A stretch of DNA of 64,000 nucleotides from Thermomicrobiales bacterium (lineage in GTDB: Bacteria > Chloroflexota > Chloroflexia > Thermomicrobiales > CFX8). Made by a program: the position numbers and the translations under genes. Where the stretch lies: assembly GCA_023954495.1 (NCBI GenBank), contig JAMLIA010000001.1, positions 1 to 64,000 on the forward strand, written 5' to 3'. This document shows positions 25,871-35,269 of the stretch, one piece after another; within the stretch, counting starts at the first letter, position 1; each line of letters starts with the position of its first letter. Below the pieces are notes generated by a model. That model made no database searches. It was not told the origin of the DNA and saw only the letters and a list, made by a program, of their open reading frames with translations.

Positions 25871-26602
25871 TCAGGCGGAATCGCTAACTGCGTCATCGGC
25901 GATGGCAACGAGCTCATGCGTGCGCACGATGACAACGTGCTCGCGGGCTGAAATGAGGATGCCGCGTTGATCCCACGAGGCCAGAATGCGGCTGGCAGTA
26001 CTGAGTGTCGTCCCACACAGGTCAGCGATCGCTTGCCGGGACAGCGTCGCGTCAATCTCGATACCCTGCTCGATGCGGCGTCCGGTACGGTTCGCCAGGC
26101 GCATGAGCATTCGTGCGATGCGTCGTTCGACGCGCTCGGTCTGCAGCTCCTGAATTCGAGATTCTGCTTCCCGGAGTCGCATACTGAGTTCCCGAATGAG
26201 GCCCGTCGCAAAAGCAGGATGCTCCTCGATCAGGCGCGAAAACTCGGTTGCGGCAAGCGCGAGCACGTCAGACCGTGCCGAAGCAATCGTCGTCGCTGGG
26301 TAGTGCGACGCGCCCCAGCCACCTGCGCCACCAAACAGCTCTCCGGGCCGGATGAGGCGCAAAATCACCTCGCGCGCGTCGTCTGTCTCACGAACAACGC
26401 GAACCTCGCCATCGGCAAGCACGTAGATTGCGCCGGCAGGTTGACCCTCAACGAAGATGATCTCGCCCTTCTGGAACGAGCGGACGCGACATTGACTCGC
26501 AACGCTGTTCAGCACATCCCGATCGAGCTGGCTAAATGGTCGTACCCAACTCAGCAGATCTGCGCGCCGTTCGAGATCCCATGATGACTGGTGCCCTGTC
26601 AC
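25871..26602 (-). CDS. Crp/Fnr family transcriptional regulator
   Basis: 243-residue regulator: an N-terminal cyclic-nucleotide-type beta-barrel (about 20-140, with GEIIFVEGQPAGAIYVLADGEVRVV and RPGELFGGAGG), a long dimerisation helix and a C-terminal winged helix (about 170-235, LSRQAIADLCGTTLSTASRILASWDQRGIL). No N-terminal CxxC cluster cysteines as in FNR are seen; the only cysteines are one in SQCRV and one in DLCGT, so it is not a classical Fe-S FNR and may sense haem/NO or another ligand. GTG start at 26602, since no ATG is available. It is immediately upstream of the DUF1858-DUF59-DUF2249 operon in the same direction. Confidence 0.9.
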   Translation of the reverse strand: MTGHQSSWDLERRADLLSWVRPFSQLDRDVLNSVASQCRVRSFQKGEIIFVEGQPAGAIYVLADGEVRVVRETDDAREVILRLIRPGELFGGAGGWGASHYPATTIASARSDVLALAATEFSRLIEEHPAFATGLIRELSMRLREAESRIQELQTERVERRIARMLMRLANRTGRRIEQGIEIDATLSRQAIADLCGTTLSTASRILASWDQRGILISAREHVVIVRTHELVAIADDAVSDSA

Positions 26603-26816
26603 GTCGCAAACGGCCTCTTTCCAGCGCGTCTACCAATGCGAGGAGAATGGATGACTAGCCTTCCGAGGCAACCATAATATGCACCAGCATCGACTTGCCA
26701 GATTCCGGCGTTCGCCGCTGTGGGCTCTGCTATACTTCAGCGCGGCCTGCGGTGTCTCGCACGTGAGTGCGCGCGCCGGATCAATAGCGCTACTGGCGTT
26801 GTTGAGTGCCGAACCT

Positions 26817-26906
26817 GGGAAGGTGCCAGAGTGGTCGAATGGGGCCGCCTGCTAAGCGGTTGTGGGCCGTAAAAGTCTACCGAGGGTTCGAATCCCTCCC
26901 TTCCCG
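26817..26906 (+). tRNA. tRNA-Ser (anticodon GCU)
   Basis: Acceptor stem GGGAAGG (26817-26823) pairs with CCTTCCC (26899-26905), discriminator G. Anticodon stem-loop CCGC-CTGCTAA-GCGG gives GCU (AGC/AGU codons). It has a long class II variable arm and the GGTTCGAATCC T-arm. A TATACT hexamer at 26731-26736 may be its -10. Confidence 0.97.
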
Positions 26907-26911
26907 CGCGG

Positions 26912-26946
26912 AGCGGTCGGGCGTAATGCCCGACCGCTTTCTTTTT
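26912..26946 (+). terminator. Intrinsic terminator after tRNA-Ser(GCU)
   Basis: AGCGGTCGGGC (26912-26922) and GCCCGACCGCT (26928-26938) form an 11-bp stem with loop GTAAT, followed by TTCTTTTT. Confidence 0.88.
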
Positions 26947-26975
26947 CGGCGCAGATGTCGATGGGAGCAATCGAG

Positions 26976-27410
26976 ATGACTGAGCAACGGAGCGTGCAGG
27001 ACATTATTGACGACGCAGTCAACCGCAAGGTCTGGGCGATCGTCGGTGCCTCTGAGAATACGGAGAAGTTCGGCTACAAGATCTATCGCAACATGAAGCA
27101 AGCCGGCTACACCGTTTACGGTGTGAACCCGAATGCCGAGACAGCAGACGGCGATCCCGTCTATGCGACGCTGTCAGACCTGCCGGAGAAGCCGGATGTC
27201 GTTGACGTTGTCGTGCCGTCGTGGGTGGGGCGGCGTGTGGCGACCGAGGCCGCCGAGATCGGCATTCCGATCTTCTGGTTACAGCCGGGTGCCGAGAGCG
27301 ACGAGCTGATCGAATATGCCACTGGCCTTGGACTGGATGTCGTTCATCACCGCTGTGCCATGGTCGAGAAGCGCATCTGGCCGAACGGCATCAACGAGCC
27401 GCCGCACTGA
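26976..27410 (+). CDS. CoA-binding domain protein
   Basis: 144-residue single CoA-binding (Rossmann) domain protein of the YccU/COG1832 type. Features: VWAIVGASENTEKFGYKIYRNM (nucleotide loop), GVNPN, VDVVVPSWVGRRVATEAAEIGI and FWLQPGAESDELIEYA. ATG 26976 has GGGAG about 8 nt upstream. Family members bind CoA, but the cellular role is not known. It follows the tRNA-Ser terminator, so it needs its own promoter in the short gap or readthrough. It is convergent with the aldehyde dehydrogenase behind a long hairpin. Confidence 0.88.
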   Translation: MTEQRSVQDIIDDAVNRKVWAIVGASENTEKFGYKIYRNMKQAGYTVYGVNPNAETADGDPVYATLSDLPEKPDVVDVVVPSWVGRRVATEAAEIGIPIFWLQPGAESDELIEYATGLGLDVVHHRCAMVEKRIWPNGINEPPH

Positions 27411-27508
27411 GTTCCACCGCAGCTGTCGTCGCCTCAATGCCATTCAACTCGGTGTCGGGCATGGGTCTGAGAAGTCTCTCCTGCATTGGACTACGTCGAA
27501 CGCAACTG

Positions 27509-27544
27509 AAGAGCGCAGGATCGGTGCTCCGACCCTGCGCTCTT
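27509..27544. terminator. Bidirectional hairpin between convergent genes
   Basis: AAGAGCGCAGG (27509-27519) pairs with CCTGCGCTCTT (27534-27544); an inner TCGG/CCGA stem closes a short loop. It separates the CoA-binding gene from the convergent aldehyde dehydrogenase. Confidence 0.65.
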
Positions 27545-27571
27545 GCGGTTCAAATCCGTGACGGAGCGCTC

Positions 27572-29061
27572 TTACTCCACGTTGGACACGTCGTCGATCT
27601 GCGCACGCTGCAGGCGGCCGCTGTAGTCGACGTAGATTGACTGCCACTCGGTGACAACATCGAGGCCAGCCTGGCCAGCCTCGCGGTGACCGTTGCCGGT
27701 CGCCTTGGTGCCGCCGAACGGTAGCTGGATTTCTGCGCCAATCGTGCCGGCGTTGATGTAGCAGATGCCGGTGTAGATGTCCTGCATCGCCCGGAACGCG
27801 CGATTCACATCCTGCGTATAGATGGACGCGGACAGTCCGTACTTGACGTTGTTTGCCACGTCGATCGCCTGATCGAGACCATCGACCGGGATCACCGCCG
27901 TCACCGGACCGAAGATCTCTTCCTGGGCAATGCGCATGTCCGGCTTCACGTTGCCAAACACGGTCGGCTGGTGGAAGTGGCCCTTCGCCAGATCGTCCCA
28001 GTCAGCAACCCGGCCACCGACTGCAAGGTCGGCACCCTCTTCCTTGCCAATGACGATGTAGGACTGGATGCGCTCAAGCTGCGACTTGCTGACAACGGGG
28101 CCAACATCAGTCGAGGCATCGAGTCCATCACCCAACCGCATGGCTTCGGCGCGATCGGCGATCTTCTGCGTCACTTCGTCCGCCACACGCTTGTCGGCGA
28201 TCACGCGGCTGGCGGCCGTGCAGCGCTGGCCGGAGGTGCCGAACGCACTCCAGACGATGCCCTCGACGGCGAGATCGACATCGGCATCGTCCATCACGAT
28301 GATGGCGTTCTTGCCACCCAGCTCAAGCGACACGCGCTTCAGCGACCGCGCCGCCTCGACGTTGATGTGCGTGCCGGTCTCGGTCGAGCCGGTGAATGAG
28401 ATGAGCGCGACGTCGGGGTGCTCAAGTAGAACTTCGCCGGCCTCCTGGCCGCTACCGATCACGAGGTTCAGGACGCCCTTCGGCAGTCCGGCTTCCTCGA
28501 AGATCTCGACCAGTCGTACGGCCATGCGCGGCGTGTACGAAGCCGGCTTCAGGACAACCGTGTTTCCGGCTACGAGTGCGGGCATGATTTTCCAGGTGGG
28601 AATCGCCATCGGGAAGTTCCACGGCGTGATCGCAGCGACGACACCGAGCGGCTTGCGGATCGACATCGCCCACTTGTTGGGGAGCTCGGCCGGCACGGTG
28701 TGACCGAACATGCGACGCCCTTCGCCGCCCATGTAGAACGCCATGTCGATGCCCTCCTGGACATCGCCCTTGGCCTCAGTCAGTACCTTGCCCATCTCCT
28801 CGGTCATCTCGCGACCGAGCTGTTCTTTCTGCTCCATCATGAGTTGACCAACACGATAGAGGATCTCGCCATCGCCGGCTGGAGGCGCCTCCAGCTATCG
28901 AACGCGTTGTTGGCAGCTTCGACAAGGACGACGTCATCGGTGGCCGTGCCTTTGGTGTAGGTGGCCACCAACTCGCCAGTGGCCGGGTTGTGGCGCGTAA
29001 AGGTCTCGCCAGAAGCGGATTCTTTCCAGGCACCATTGATGTAGTTCTTGAAATCCGTCAT
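27572..29061 (-). pseudogene. Aldehyde dehydrogenase with one frameshift near its N-terminus
   Basis: Two adjoining frames encode one NAD(P)-dependent aldehyde dehydrogenase of about 496 residues. The N-terminal part from ATG 29061 (AAGGA 8 nt upstream) reads MTDFKNYINGAWKESASGE and on to FDSWRRLQPA. The frame then fails near 28873-28876 and conserved sequence continues one frame over as DGEILYRVGQLMMEQKEQ. One missing base explains this. The remainder is intact: TPWNFPMAIP, LELGGKN, the nucleophile in GQRCTAASR and FGGTKATGNGHREAG. The latter style is common in semialdehyde dehydrogenases acting in sugar-acid catabolism, but the substrate is unproven. It could be a sequencing error rather than a dead gene. 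Confidence 0.8.
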
Positions 29062-29237
29062 CAAAACCATCCTTTTCCGGCGAATCGACACTCCGTCGTG
29101 TCGGGCGCAAGCCCTGCAATATGCTAAACGGCAGTGTAGCAAACGCGCTGACCGGGAAAATCCGCGTCGCTGCTATGCTTTCGGACATCAGGCGCTTCGC
29201 ACGACGATGTAGTTGGGAAATTCGACAGGGAATGCCA

Positions 29238-29444
29238 GTGAACGAGGGTTCGTCTCACCACTCCCGCCGCGACAAACTCGTCGCCCCGGCGCTTGCCATC
29301 GCCATCTGTATCCTGATTACGATGTTTGTCGTGCTTTACGTTGCGCTCGATCCGCTCCTCAGCGATCTCACCTCAACCGGCGCGGATCCGACCATCACGA
29401 TCACGACAGTGCAAGAGACTCCCACGGGCTCGCCTGAACCATGA
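29238..29444 (+). CDS. Small single-pass membrane protein
   Basis: About 68 residues from GTG 29238 (AGGG 7 nt upstream). An Arg/His/Lys-rich N-terminus is followed by one strong membrane helix (APALAIAICILITMFVVLYVAL) and a Thr/Pro-rich tail (TVQETPTGSPEP), which would lie outside the cell. Not recognised. It precedes tyrA by about 100 nt. A longer start at 29121 or 29232 is possible but has no ribosome site. Confidence 0.55.
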   Translation: MNEGSSHHSRRDKLVAPALAIAICILITMFVVLYVALDPLLSDLTSTGADPTITITTVQETPTGSPEP

Positions 29445-29541
29445 GCCAGCCGCGAGACGCTGCAATCCGCTTGGTATACTTTCCGCGTCAGAATGCACTT
29501 TCGACCGACGAATTTCCCAACCCAACAATGAAGGAGACATC

Positions 29542-30585
29542 ATGCAGAGGGTGACGATTATCGGCCTCGGGCTGATCGGCTCGTCAATCGGTCTTGGACT
29601 TCGCCGATGGGCAACGAAGGACGGCAATCGCGACTCGGTGCTTCACGTCACCGGCTTCGATCTCGATCTCGAGCACCAGAACTACAGCAAGAAGATCAAA
29701 GCGGTAGACAACACCGAGTGGGATCTTTCGCGTGCGGTAACAGATGCCGACCTGGTTATTCTTGCCGTCCCGCCGCTCGCGACTAAAGAAGTCATGGAAT
29801 CGATCGCACCACACTTGAAAAGCGGTGCTGTCGTTACAGACACAACGTCGACTAAGTCCGACGTGATGGAGTGGGCAAAGGCACAGCTTCCGAGCACGGT
29901 CAGCTTTATCGGTGGACACCCGATGGCCGGGAAGACGCAGAGTGTTGAGGGTGCCGAAGCTGACCTCTTCAAGGACGCTACCTGGTGCGTCGTCCCGCAG
30001 GTCGACGCCGACGAGGCGGCTGTCCAGACGGTCCTGGGTATGGTGAACGCGCTCGGCGCTGAGCCGCTGTTCATCGACGCGGTCGAGCACGACGCCTATG
30101 TCGCGGGAATCAGCCACCTGCCGTTCCTGTTGTCGGTCGCACTCATGCGCTCCGTCAGCCGGGATGCAGGCTGGCGCGACATGAAGTACCTCAGCGCCGG
30201 AGGGTTCCGCGACGCGTCACGCCTGTCAGCCGGCAGCCCGGAGATGCACCGCGACATCTGCGCGACAAACCGCGGCGCGATTCTGCGCTGGATCGACACC
30301 GTAATGGAAGAGTTGGATCATCAGCGGACGTTGATCGCTTCGGCATCTCCGGAAGCTGATGAGGCGCTACTGGCCAACTTCACTGAAGCACGTGACGCGC
30401 GCGCGGACTGGGCGACGACTGAGCGCCGCGAGGGCCAGCTGGTGCAGCAGACGCAATCCGAGCTCTCGCAAGGGTCCGTCAGCGACCAGATGTCGCAGAT
30501 GCTCTTCGGGGGCATGTTCCGTCGCCGCCCGCGGATGGATTCGCCGGCCGATCGCAAGGCAGCAGTCCGCAAGGATCGCCAGTAG
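29542..30585 (+). CDS. tyrA: Prephenate dehydrogenase
   Basis: 347-residue NAD(P)-dependent dehydrogenase of tyrosine synthesis, converting prephenate to 4-hydroxyphenylpyruvate (or arogenate to tyrosine). ATG 29542 follows AAGGAGACATC. The Rossmann motif VTIIGLGLIGSSIGLGL, DADLVILAVPP, the substrate-site GGHPMAGKTQSVEGA, the catalytic His in EHDAYVAGISHLPFLLS and the GGFRDASRLSAGSPEMHRDI block are present. The C-terminal 90 residues form an extended helical tail ending in basic residues. No ACT domain is visible. A TATACT at 29475-29480 may be its -10. Confidence 0.9.
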   Translation: MQRVTIIGLGLIGSSIGLGLRRWATKDGNRDSVLHVTGFDLDLEHQNYSKKIKAVDNTEWDLSRAVTDADLVILAVPPLATKEVMESIAPHLKSGAVVTDTTSTKSDVMEWAKAQLPSTVSFIGGHPMAGKTQSVEGAEADLFKDATWCVVPQVDADEAAVQTVLGMVNALGAEPLFIDAVEHDAYVAGISHLPFLLSVALMRSVSRDAGWRDMKYLSAGGFRDASRLSAGSPEMHRDICATNRGAILRWIDTVMEELDHQRTLIASASPEADEALLANFTEARDARADWATTERREGQLVQQTQSELSQGSVSDQMSQMLFGGMFRRRPRMDSPADRKAAVRKDRQ

Positions 30586-30602
30586 ATCCGACGAGTTGTG
30601 GC

Positions 30603-31079
30603 CTACGGAACGATTGACCACTCGGACGGGAGATCGTAGAAGTAGAGCACGCGAGTGGGATGCCCTCCAGCGCGTATGCGACCGCGATCCTTGCGCTGAA
30701 TTTCGGAGTAGCTGTTCTGGACCTGCACGATCCGCTTTGATCCCAGGTTGAAGACGATGAGACCCGTACGGCCCGGCTGCGTGCTCGCGCGCCGGGTCGC
30801 GTCGTTGTAGACCCGAAACGGCGGCCAGTCCAACGGCGACTCGTTCGCCATGATCGACTCAATCTGGCTGGTGTTCCCACGAAGATTGTGTTCATCGAAC
30901 ACGGCGAGACCGTTGAGAATCGCATTCGGAAACTGATCGTCATATCGGCGGGCGAATTCGAGCAGCTCGGCCAACGTCGACGCGCCACGCGCGCAGGCGG
31001 CAACCAGCATCTTTAGCGCGTGGGCTGGCCCAAGAAAGCTGACAGTGCCATCGGCATCGGCAACGGTATAGCGGAACAT
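30603..31079 (-). CDS. Conserved-looking hypothetical protein
   Basis: 158-residue soluble protein that I do not recognise. It opens MFRYTVADADGTVSFLGPAHALKMLVAACARG, has a helical middle (STLAELLEFARRYDDQF), then a beta-rich C-terminal half (TGLIVFNLGSKRIVQVQNSYSEI, RVLYFYDLPSEWSIVP). No signal peptide, membrane helix or obvious catalytic motif. Codon use looks coding. It faces the tyrA gene convergently with a 17-nt gap and is divergent from the small membrane protein at 31352. Confidence 0.6.
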   Translation of the reverse strand: MFRYTVADADGTVSFLGPAHALKMLVAACARGASTLAELLEFARRYDDQFPNAILNGLAVFDEHNLRGNTSQIESIMANESPLDWPPFRVYNDATRRASTQPGRTGLIVFNLGSKRIVQVQNSYSEIQRKDRGRIRAGGHPTRVLYFYDLPSEWSIVP

Positions 31080-31351
31080 AGACCTATCCAGTGAAGTGGT
31101 ACGACCGCTGAGCAGAAGATCTCAGCGCAAGGCAAAACACGAGTGTAACATCGAACGATCATACGGAGATCGTACGACCGAACAAGGCTGAAACGGAAGG
31201 CGTGTCGTACACTACAAACACGATCGCTGTTCTGTTCGCGAGTCCATGCATCAATCCTGTTATCGTCGGTGGCGTCCAGAATCGCGCGGAATCACGTCGG
31301 AATCTTGATTCCGTCCCCGTGCTCCGCATCTCCTTCGCGGAGGAGGCTGCA

Positions 31352-31777
31352 ATGCCGGACAAGAAATACACCAAGGTCGAAGAAGAGATCATCCAGATTC
31401 TGGATCGCATGGGAGATGATCCTGCCCCTCAGCGTCCACCGAACCTGCGTCTCGTTCACTCACAGAAGCCGAAACGACGCAAGCTGTCTTCGCTCCCACG
31501 CGTCCCGGGAATTTCGCCAACCATCATCCTTGGCGGCGTCTTCCTGTTTGCGTTCGTTGCGCTGATGACGAGCGGAGTGATCCAGATTGTCGCGGCGGTG
31601 CTGGCGCTCGTTTGCTTTGTTGCGATGCTTCTCGGTCGCGGACGAGCACCGCGCGGCGGAACAGCGCCCAACTTCGGTCCCCAAACATGGCGCGGACGCG
31701 ACATCACTCTCTCGTCGGAACCGACGACTCCGATTGGCGACCGCATTTCAGCCTTGTTCCGTCGGTTCAGGCGCTGA
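31352..31777 (+). CDS. Small membrane protein upstream of uvrB
   Basis: 141 residues from ATG 31352 with a perfect GGAGGAGG site. The cytosolic N-terminus (about 1-55) is charged and Pro/Arg-rich. Two membrane helices follow (about 58-80 [16 protein letters not shown] and 80-100 [16 protein letters not shown]), then a basic Arg-rich tail ending RFRR. Function unknown. A small hairpin (CTCCGC 31322-31327 with GCGGAG 31337-31342) abuts the ribosome site and could tune translation. It lies about 150 nt before uvrB. Confidence 0.6.
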   Translation: MPDKKYTKVEEEIIQILDRMGDDPAPQRPPNLRLVHSQKPKRRKLSSLPRVPGISPTIILGGVFLFAFVALMTSGVIQIVAAVLALVCFVAMLLGRGRAPRGGTAPNFGPQTWRGRDITLSSEPTTPIGDRISALFRRFRR

Positions 31778-31853
31778 TCAAACCTGGTCGTGGACCACAC
31801 ATTCGACCACTGGATTATCACGTGTTCGACCGGGGGCACGCGACATCACGGGG

Positions 31854-31894
31854 TATAATGAGACTGACTCTGCCGACCGGAATCGCGGTCGGCA
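31854..31894 (+). promoter_or_regulatory. uvrB -10 and leader hairpin
   Basis: TATAAT (31854-31859) is a consensus -10, with no good -35. In the expected leader, TGCCGACCG (31871-31879) pairs perfectly with CGGTCGGCA (31886-31894), placing a 9-bp hairpin just upstream of the ribosome-binding region. Confidence 0.45.
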
Positions 31895-31925
31895 TCTTCA
31901 TCCCTCCGGAATGGAGCAACCCAGC

Positions 31926-33920
31926 ATGCCAGCCTTCCGCATCGTCTCCGATCTGCAACCGACCGGCGATCAGCCACAAGCCATTGAGGAGATCGTTGCC
32001 GGTCTCAATGCAGGGATGGCCAAGCAAACCCTCCTCGGCGTCACCGGCTCAGGCAAGACATTCACGATGGCCAACGTCATCGAACGTATTCAAAAGCCGA
32101 CGCTGGTGCTGGCGCACAACAAGACGCTCGCCGCCCAGCTTTATAGCGAGTTCAAGGAATTCTTCCCGGACAACGCCGTCGAGTACTTCGTGTCCTACTA
32201 CGATTACTATCAGCCGGAAGCCTATATCGCGCGGACTGATACCTACATCGAGAAGGACGCGCAGATCAATGATGAGATCGACAAACTGCGCCACGCCGCG
32301 ACGCGCGCACTGCGCACCCGCGATGACGTTGTGATCGTCGCGTCCGTCTCCTGCATCTATGGCCTCGGCTCACCATCGGACTATGAGCAGCAGGTCGTCA
32401 GTCTCAAGCGTGGTCAGGCGATCAGACGCGATCGCGTGCTTCGACATCTTATCGACGTGCAATACGATCGCAACGACATGACGCTCGTGCGCGGCACCTT
32501 TCGTGTGCGCGGCGACACGCTGGAGATCTACCCGGTCTACGACGAGCTGGCCATCCGCGTGGAATTCTTCGGAGACGAGGTCGATCGCATCGTCGAGCTC
32601 GACCCACTCACCGGCGAGATTCTTGCCGAGCGAGACAGCACCGAGATCTATCCGGCCAAGCACTTCGTCACCACCGACGACAAGCTCAAGGTCGCCATCG
32701 TCGACATTCTGGCGGAGCTTGATGATCGCCTCGCACAGCTCGATCGTGAGGGCAAGGTACTGGAAGCCGCCCGCCTCAGGCAGCGCACGATGTATGACGT
32801 CGAGATGTTGCAGCAAGCGGGCTATTGCGCGGGCGTCGAGAACTACTCAATGCACCTCGGCCGCCGCCACCCGGGCCAGAAACCGTGGACGCTCCTCGAC
32901 TACTTCCCCGCCGACTTCCTGCTCTTTGTCGACGAGTCGCACATCTCACTGCCGCAGGTTCGCGGCATGTATCACGGCGACAAAGCCCGTAAGGATGTCC
33001 TGATCGATCACGGCTTCCGGCTGCCGTCAGCCCGTGACAACCGACCGCTCACGTTCGACGAATTCCTCGAGACGATTCACCAGGTGGTCCATGTGACGGC
33101 GACACCGGGGCCGTTCGAGATGGAGCACTCCGAGCAGATCGTCGAGCAGATCATTCGACCCACTGGTCTGCTTGACCCGCAGATCTCGGTGCGACCGACG
33201 AAGGGCCAGATCGACGATCTGCTGCACGAGATCAACGAGCGGATCGCCCACGGCGAGCGCATTCTGGTCACGACCCTGACCAAAAAGATGGCCGAGGATC
33301 TGTCCGATTACCTCAAAGAGATGGGTATTCGTACCCATTACCTGCACTCCGAGATTGAGACATTGGAGCGGATAGAGATCCTGCGCGACCTGCGACTCGG
33401 CATCTACGATGTCGTCGTCGGCATCAACCTGTTGCGAGAGGGGCTTGATCTTCCCGAAGTGTCGCTCGTGGCGATCCTTGACGCAGACAAGGAAGGCTAC
33501 CTGCGGTCGTACGGATCGCTGATCCAGACCGTTGGGCGTGCCGCCCGGCACGTCGACGGCATGGCGATCATGTACGCGGACAACATGACCGTCTCGATGC
33601 AAAAGGCGATCGAGGAAACGTATCGACGTCGTGACAAGCAGATCGCGCATAACAGCGAGCATGGCATTGTCCCGCGCACGATCGTCAAGGAGATCCGCGA
33701 CCTGACCGATCGGGTCAAGATGGCGGCCGAGGAATCACCTGAGTACGCGGCAGGCTCGCCGGATGGCGAGATCGCGATGATTCCGCCAGATGAGCTGGCA
33801 CGTCTCATCAGCGACCTGGAGCGCCAGATGAAGGACGCCGCCAAGATGCTCGAATACGAGCGAGCGGCACTGCTTCGCGACCAGATCGTTCAACTGCGCC
33901 GCATCCAGGAAGTGGTGTAG
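31926..33920 (+). CDS. uvrB: Excinuclease ABC subunit B
   Basis: 664-residue helicase-like damage-verification subunit of nucleotide-excision repair. Motifs: GDQPQAI, Walker [14 protein letters not shown], the DNA-wedging beta-hairpin ([13 protein letters not shown]), [26 protein letters not shown] and the QTVGRAARH box. The C-terminal UVR domain is complete ([30 protein letters not shown]), needed for UvrC contact. ATG 31926 is chosen from homology; ATG 31911 in the same frame is possible. uvrA lies upstream on the same strand, uvrC is not visible. Confidence 0.98.
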   Translation: MPAFRIVSDLQPTGDQPQAIEEIVAGLNAGMAKQTLLGVTGSGKTFTMANVIERIQKPTLVLAHNKTLAAQLYSEFKEFFPDNAVEYFVSYYDYYQPEAYIARTDTYIEKDAQINDEIDKLRHAATRALRTRDDVVIVASVSCIYGLGSPSDYEQQVVSLKRGQAIRRDRVLRHLIDVQYDRNDMTLVRGTFRVRGDTLEIYPVYDELAIRVEFFGDEVDRIVELDPLTGEILAERDSTEIYPAKHFVTTDDKLKVAIVDILAELDDRLAQLDREGKVLEAARLRQRTMYDVEMLQQAGYCAGVENYSMHLGRRHPGQKPWTLLDYFPADFLLFVDESHISLPQVRGMYHGDKARKDVLIDHGFRLPSARDNRPLTFDEFLETIHQVVHVTATPGPFEMEHSEQIVEQIIRPTGLLDPQISVRPTKGQIDDLLHEINERIAHGERILVTTLTKKMAEDLSDYLKEMGIRTHYLHSEIETLERIEILRDLRLGIYDVVVGINLLREGLDLPEVSLVAILDADKEGYLRSYGSLIQTVGRAARHVDGMAIMYADNMTVSMQKAIEETYRRRDKQIAHNSEHGIVPRTIVKEIRDLTDRVKMAAEESPEYAAGSPDGEIAMIPPDELARLISDLERQMKDAAKMLEYERAALLRDQIVQLRRIQEVV

Positions 33921-34006
33921 GCTTCCGAATCGTGCTCTGCCCGCCGTCCCCATCGACGATCGTTGGGGAGCATTCGCCTGGGTAGACGGTGAAAGGACAT
34001 ATCTGA

Positions 34007-35269
34007 TTGCGAGACCGCCGCACGTACGACGAGCGACGACCGCCGACTCGCGGCCGCGACACGTCGCAACGCAACGCGTTGATTGCGATCGCCTTCTTCC
34101 TCGCCGCCTTTGCATTTGTCGGAGTCATGCTGCTTACCGACCGCGGTAACGATGACAATCCGTCGCGGGCCAATGCGGCGAATACCCCCAGCTTCAGTGG
34201 CGTTGTTGGCAGCACGGTAACACCGGACCTCTCAACCGCTACCCAGTCGATCGCTGGAATTCAGCCAACCGTCACGCCACAAGCTCCGCCCACCGAAACT
34301 GTCGGTTCGGCCGAACCAACGTCAACCGACGAGGTTGTCGTTGAGGAAGAGGAGTCGACTGAACACATTATCGAAGACCCGACCGAAGAAATCGTCGATG
34401 AACCAGTCGACGAGGAGCCAACGCCTGAGCCGTTGATCGGCGACTTTGGCTCGTTACCGCCTGCGCAGATCGTCAGCGGCGGACTAGCGCGCGGCCTGAC
34501 GCTCGACTATGTCCTCGACCGGTCCGCTGTGAGTGCACCGATCACTGGTACCGTTTACAAATTCATCTGGCCGGAATACAGCGCCGACGATGTCGCGGTC
34601 ATGGCCGCAAACGTCGGCGTCGATGGCGACGTCACAACCAACAGCAGCACGTCGTACAGCGTCGTCGGCTCGTCCAGCTCTTTGTACGTCCGTACACGGT
34701 CCATCCAGTACAGCGATTCTTCAGCAACCACCGCACCGCTGGCCGATGATGACACGCTGATTGCATCTGCCGAGAGCTGGCTGGCAAACAGCGGGCTGGT
34801 CAGCACCAGCGTCGGTAGTGGGCAGATCATCGGACGCAACGACGACGCCGACATCGCCGTTGTCTTCGTGCAGCCGGCCAATCCGTCACCGCTACTGGCA
34901 GCCTTCCCGTCTGCATCGGTCACAGTCACTGGTGCTGGTGTCGTTCGTGAGGCCAACATTCAGTGGCCGGTTGATTACGTTGGCTCCGAATATGGTATGC
35001 GATCGCTCTCGGAGGTCTGGAACCAGGTCGTGGCTGGACAGGGCGCGATCGAAGCCGATATGAGCGATGTACCCGGCACCGGCTCGGTCTACGCGAAATT
35101 CACCGTTGAGAGAATCGGCATCGCCTATTCCGTCGGGTCGGGCAGCGAAGGCGAGTTCCTGCTGCCGATCATGGTCTTTAGCGGCACAGCGGTCACGGAC
35201 GACGGATCCGCCTTCCCGGTCTGGGTCTATATGTCTGCCGTGCAAGGAGAGGCCTCGGCTGCTGGATGA
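34007..35269 (+). CDS. Membrane-anchored extracellular protein, unknown function
   Basis: About 420 residues from a TTG at 34007 (AAAGGA 10 nt upstream). A short Arg-rich cytosolic segment (1-22) and one membrane helix (about 24-44, LIAIAFFLAAFAFVGVMLL) are followed by a long low-complexity Thr/Pro/Glu linker (about 60-145, with VVVEEEESTEH) and an extracellular beta-rich domain. No catalytic motif is recognised. The stop overlaps the start of the GH18 gene (ATGA), so the two are translationally coupled and may act together at the cell surface. Confidence 0.65.
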   Translation: MRDRRTYDERRPPTRGRDTSQRNALIAIAFFLAAFAFVGVMLLTDRGNDDNPSRANAANTPSFSGVVGSTVTPDLSTATQSIAGIQPTVTPQAPPTETVGSAEPTSTDEVVVEEEESTEHIIEDPTEEIVDEPVDEEPTPEPLIGDFGSLPPAQIVSGGLARGLTLDYVLDRSAVSAPITGTVYKFIWPEYSADDVAVMAANVGVDGDVTTNSSTSYSVVGSSSSLYVRTRSIQYSDSSATTAPLADDDTLIASAESWLANSGLVSTSVGSGQIIGRNDDADIAVVFVQPANPSPLLAAFPSASVTVTGAGVVREANIQWPVDYVGSEYGMRSLSEVWNQVVAGQGAIEADMSDVPGTGSVYAKFTVERIGIAYSVGSGSEGEFLLPIMVFSGTAVTDDGSAFPVWVYMSAVQGEASAAG

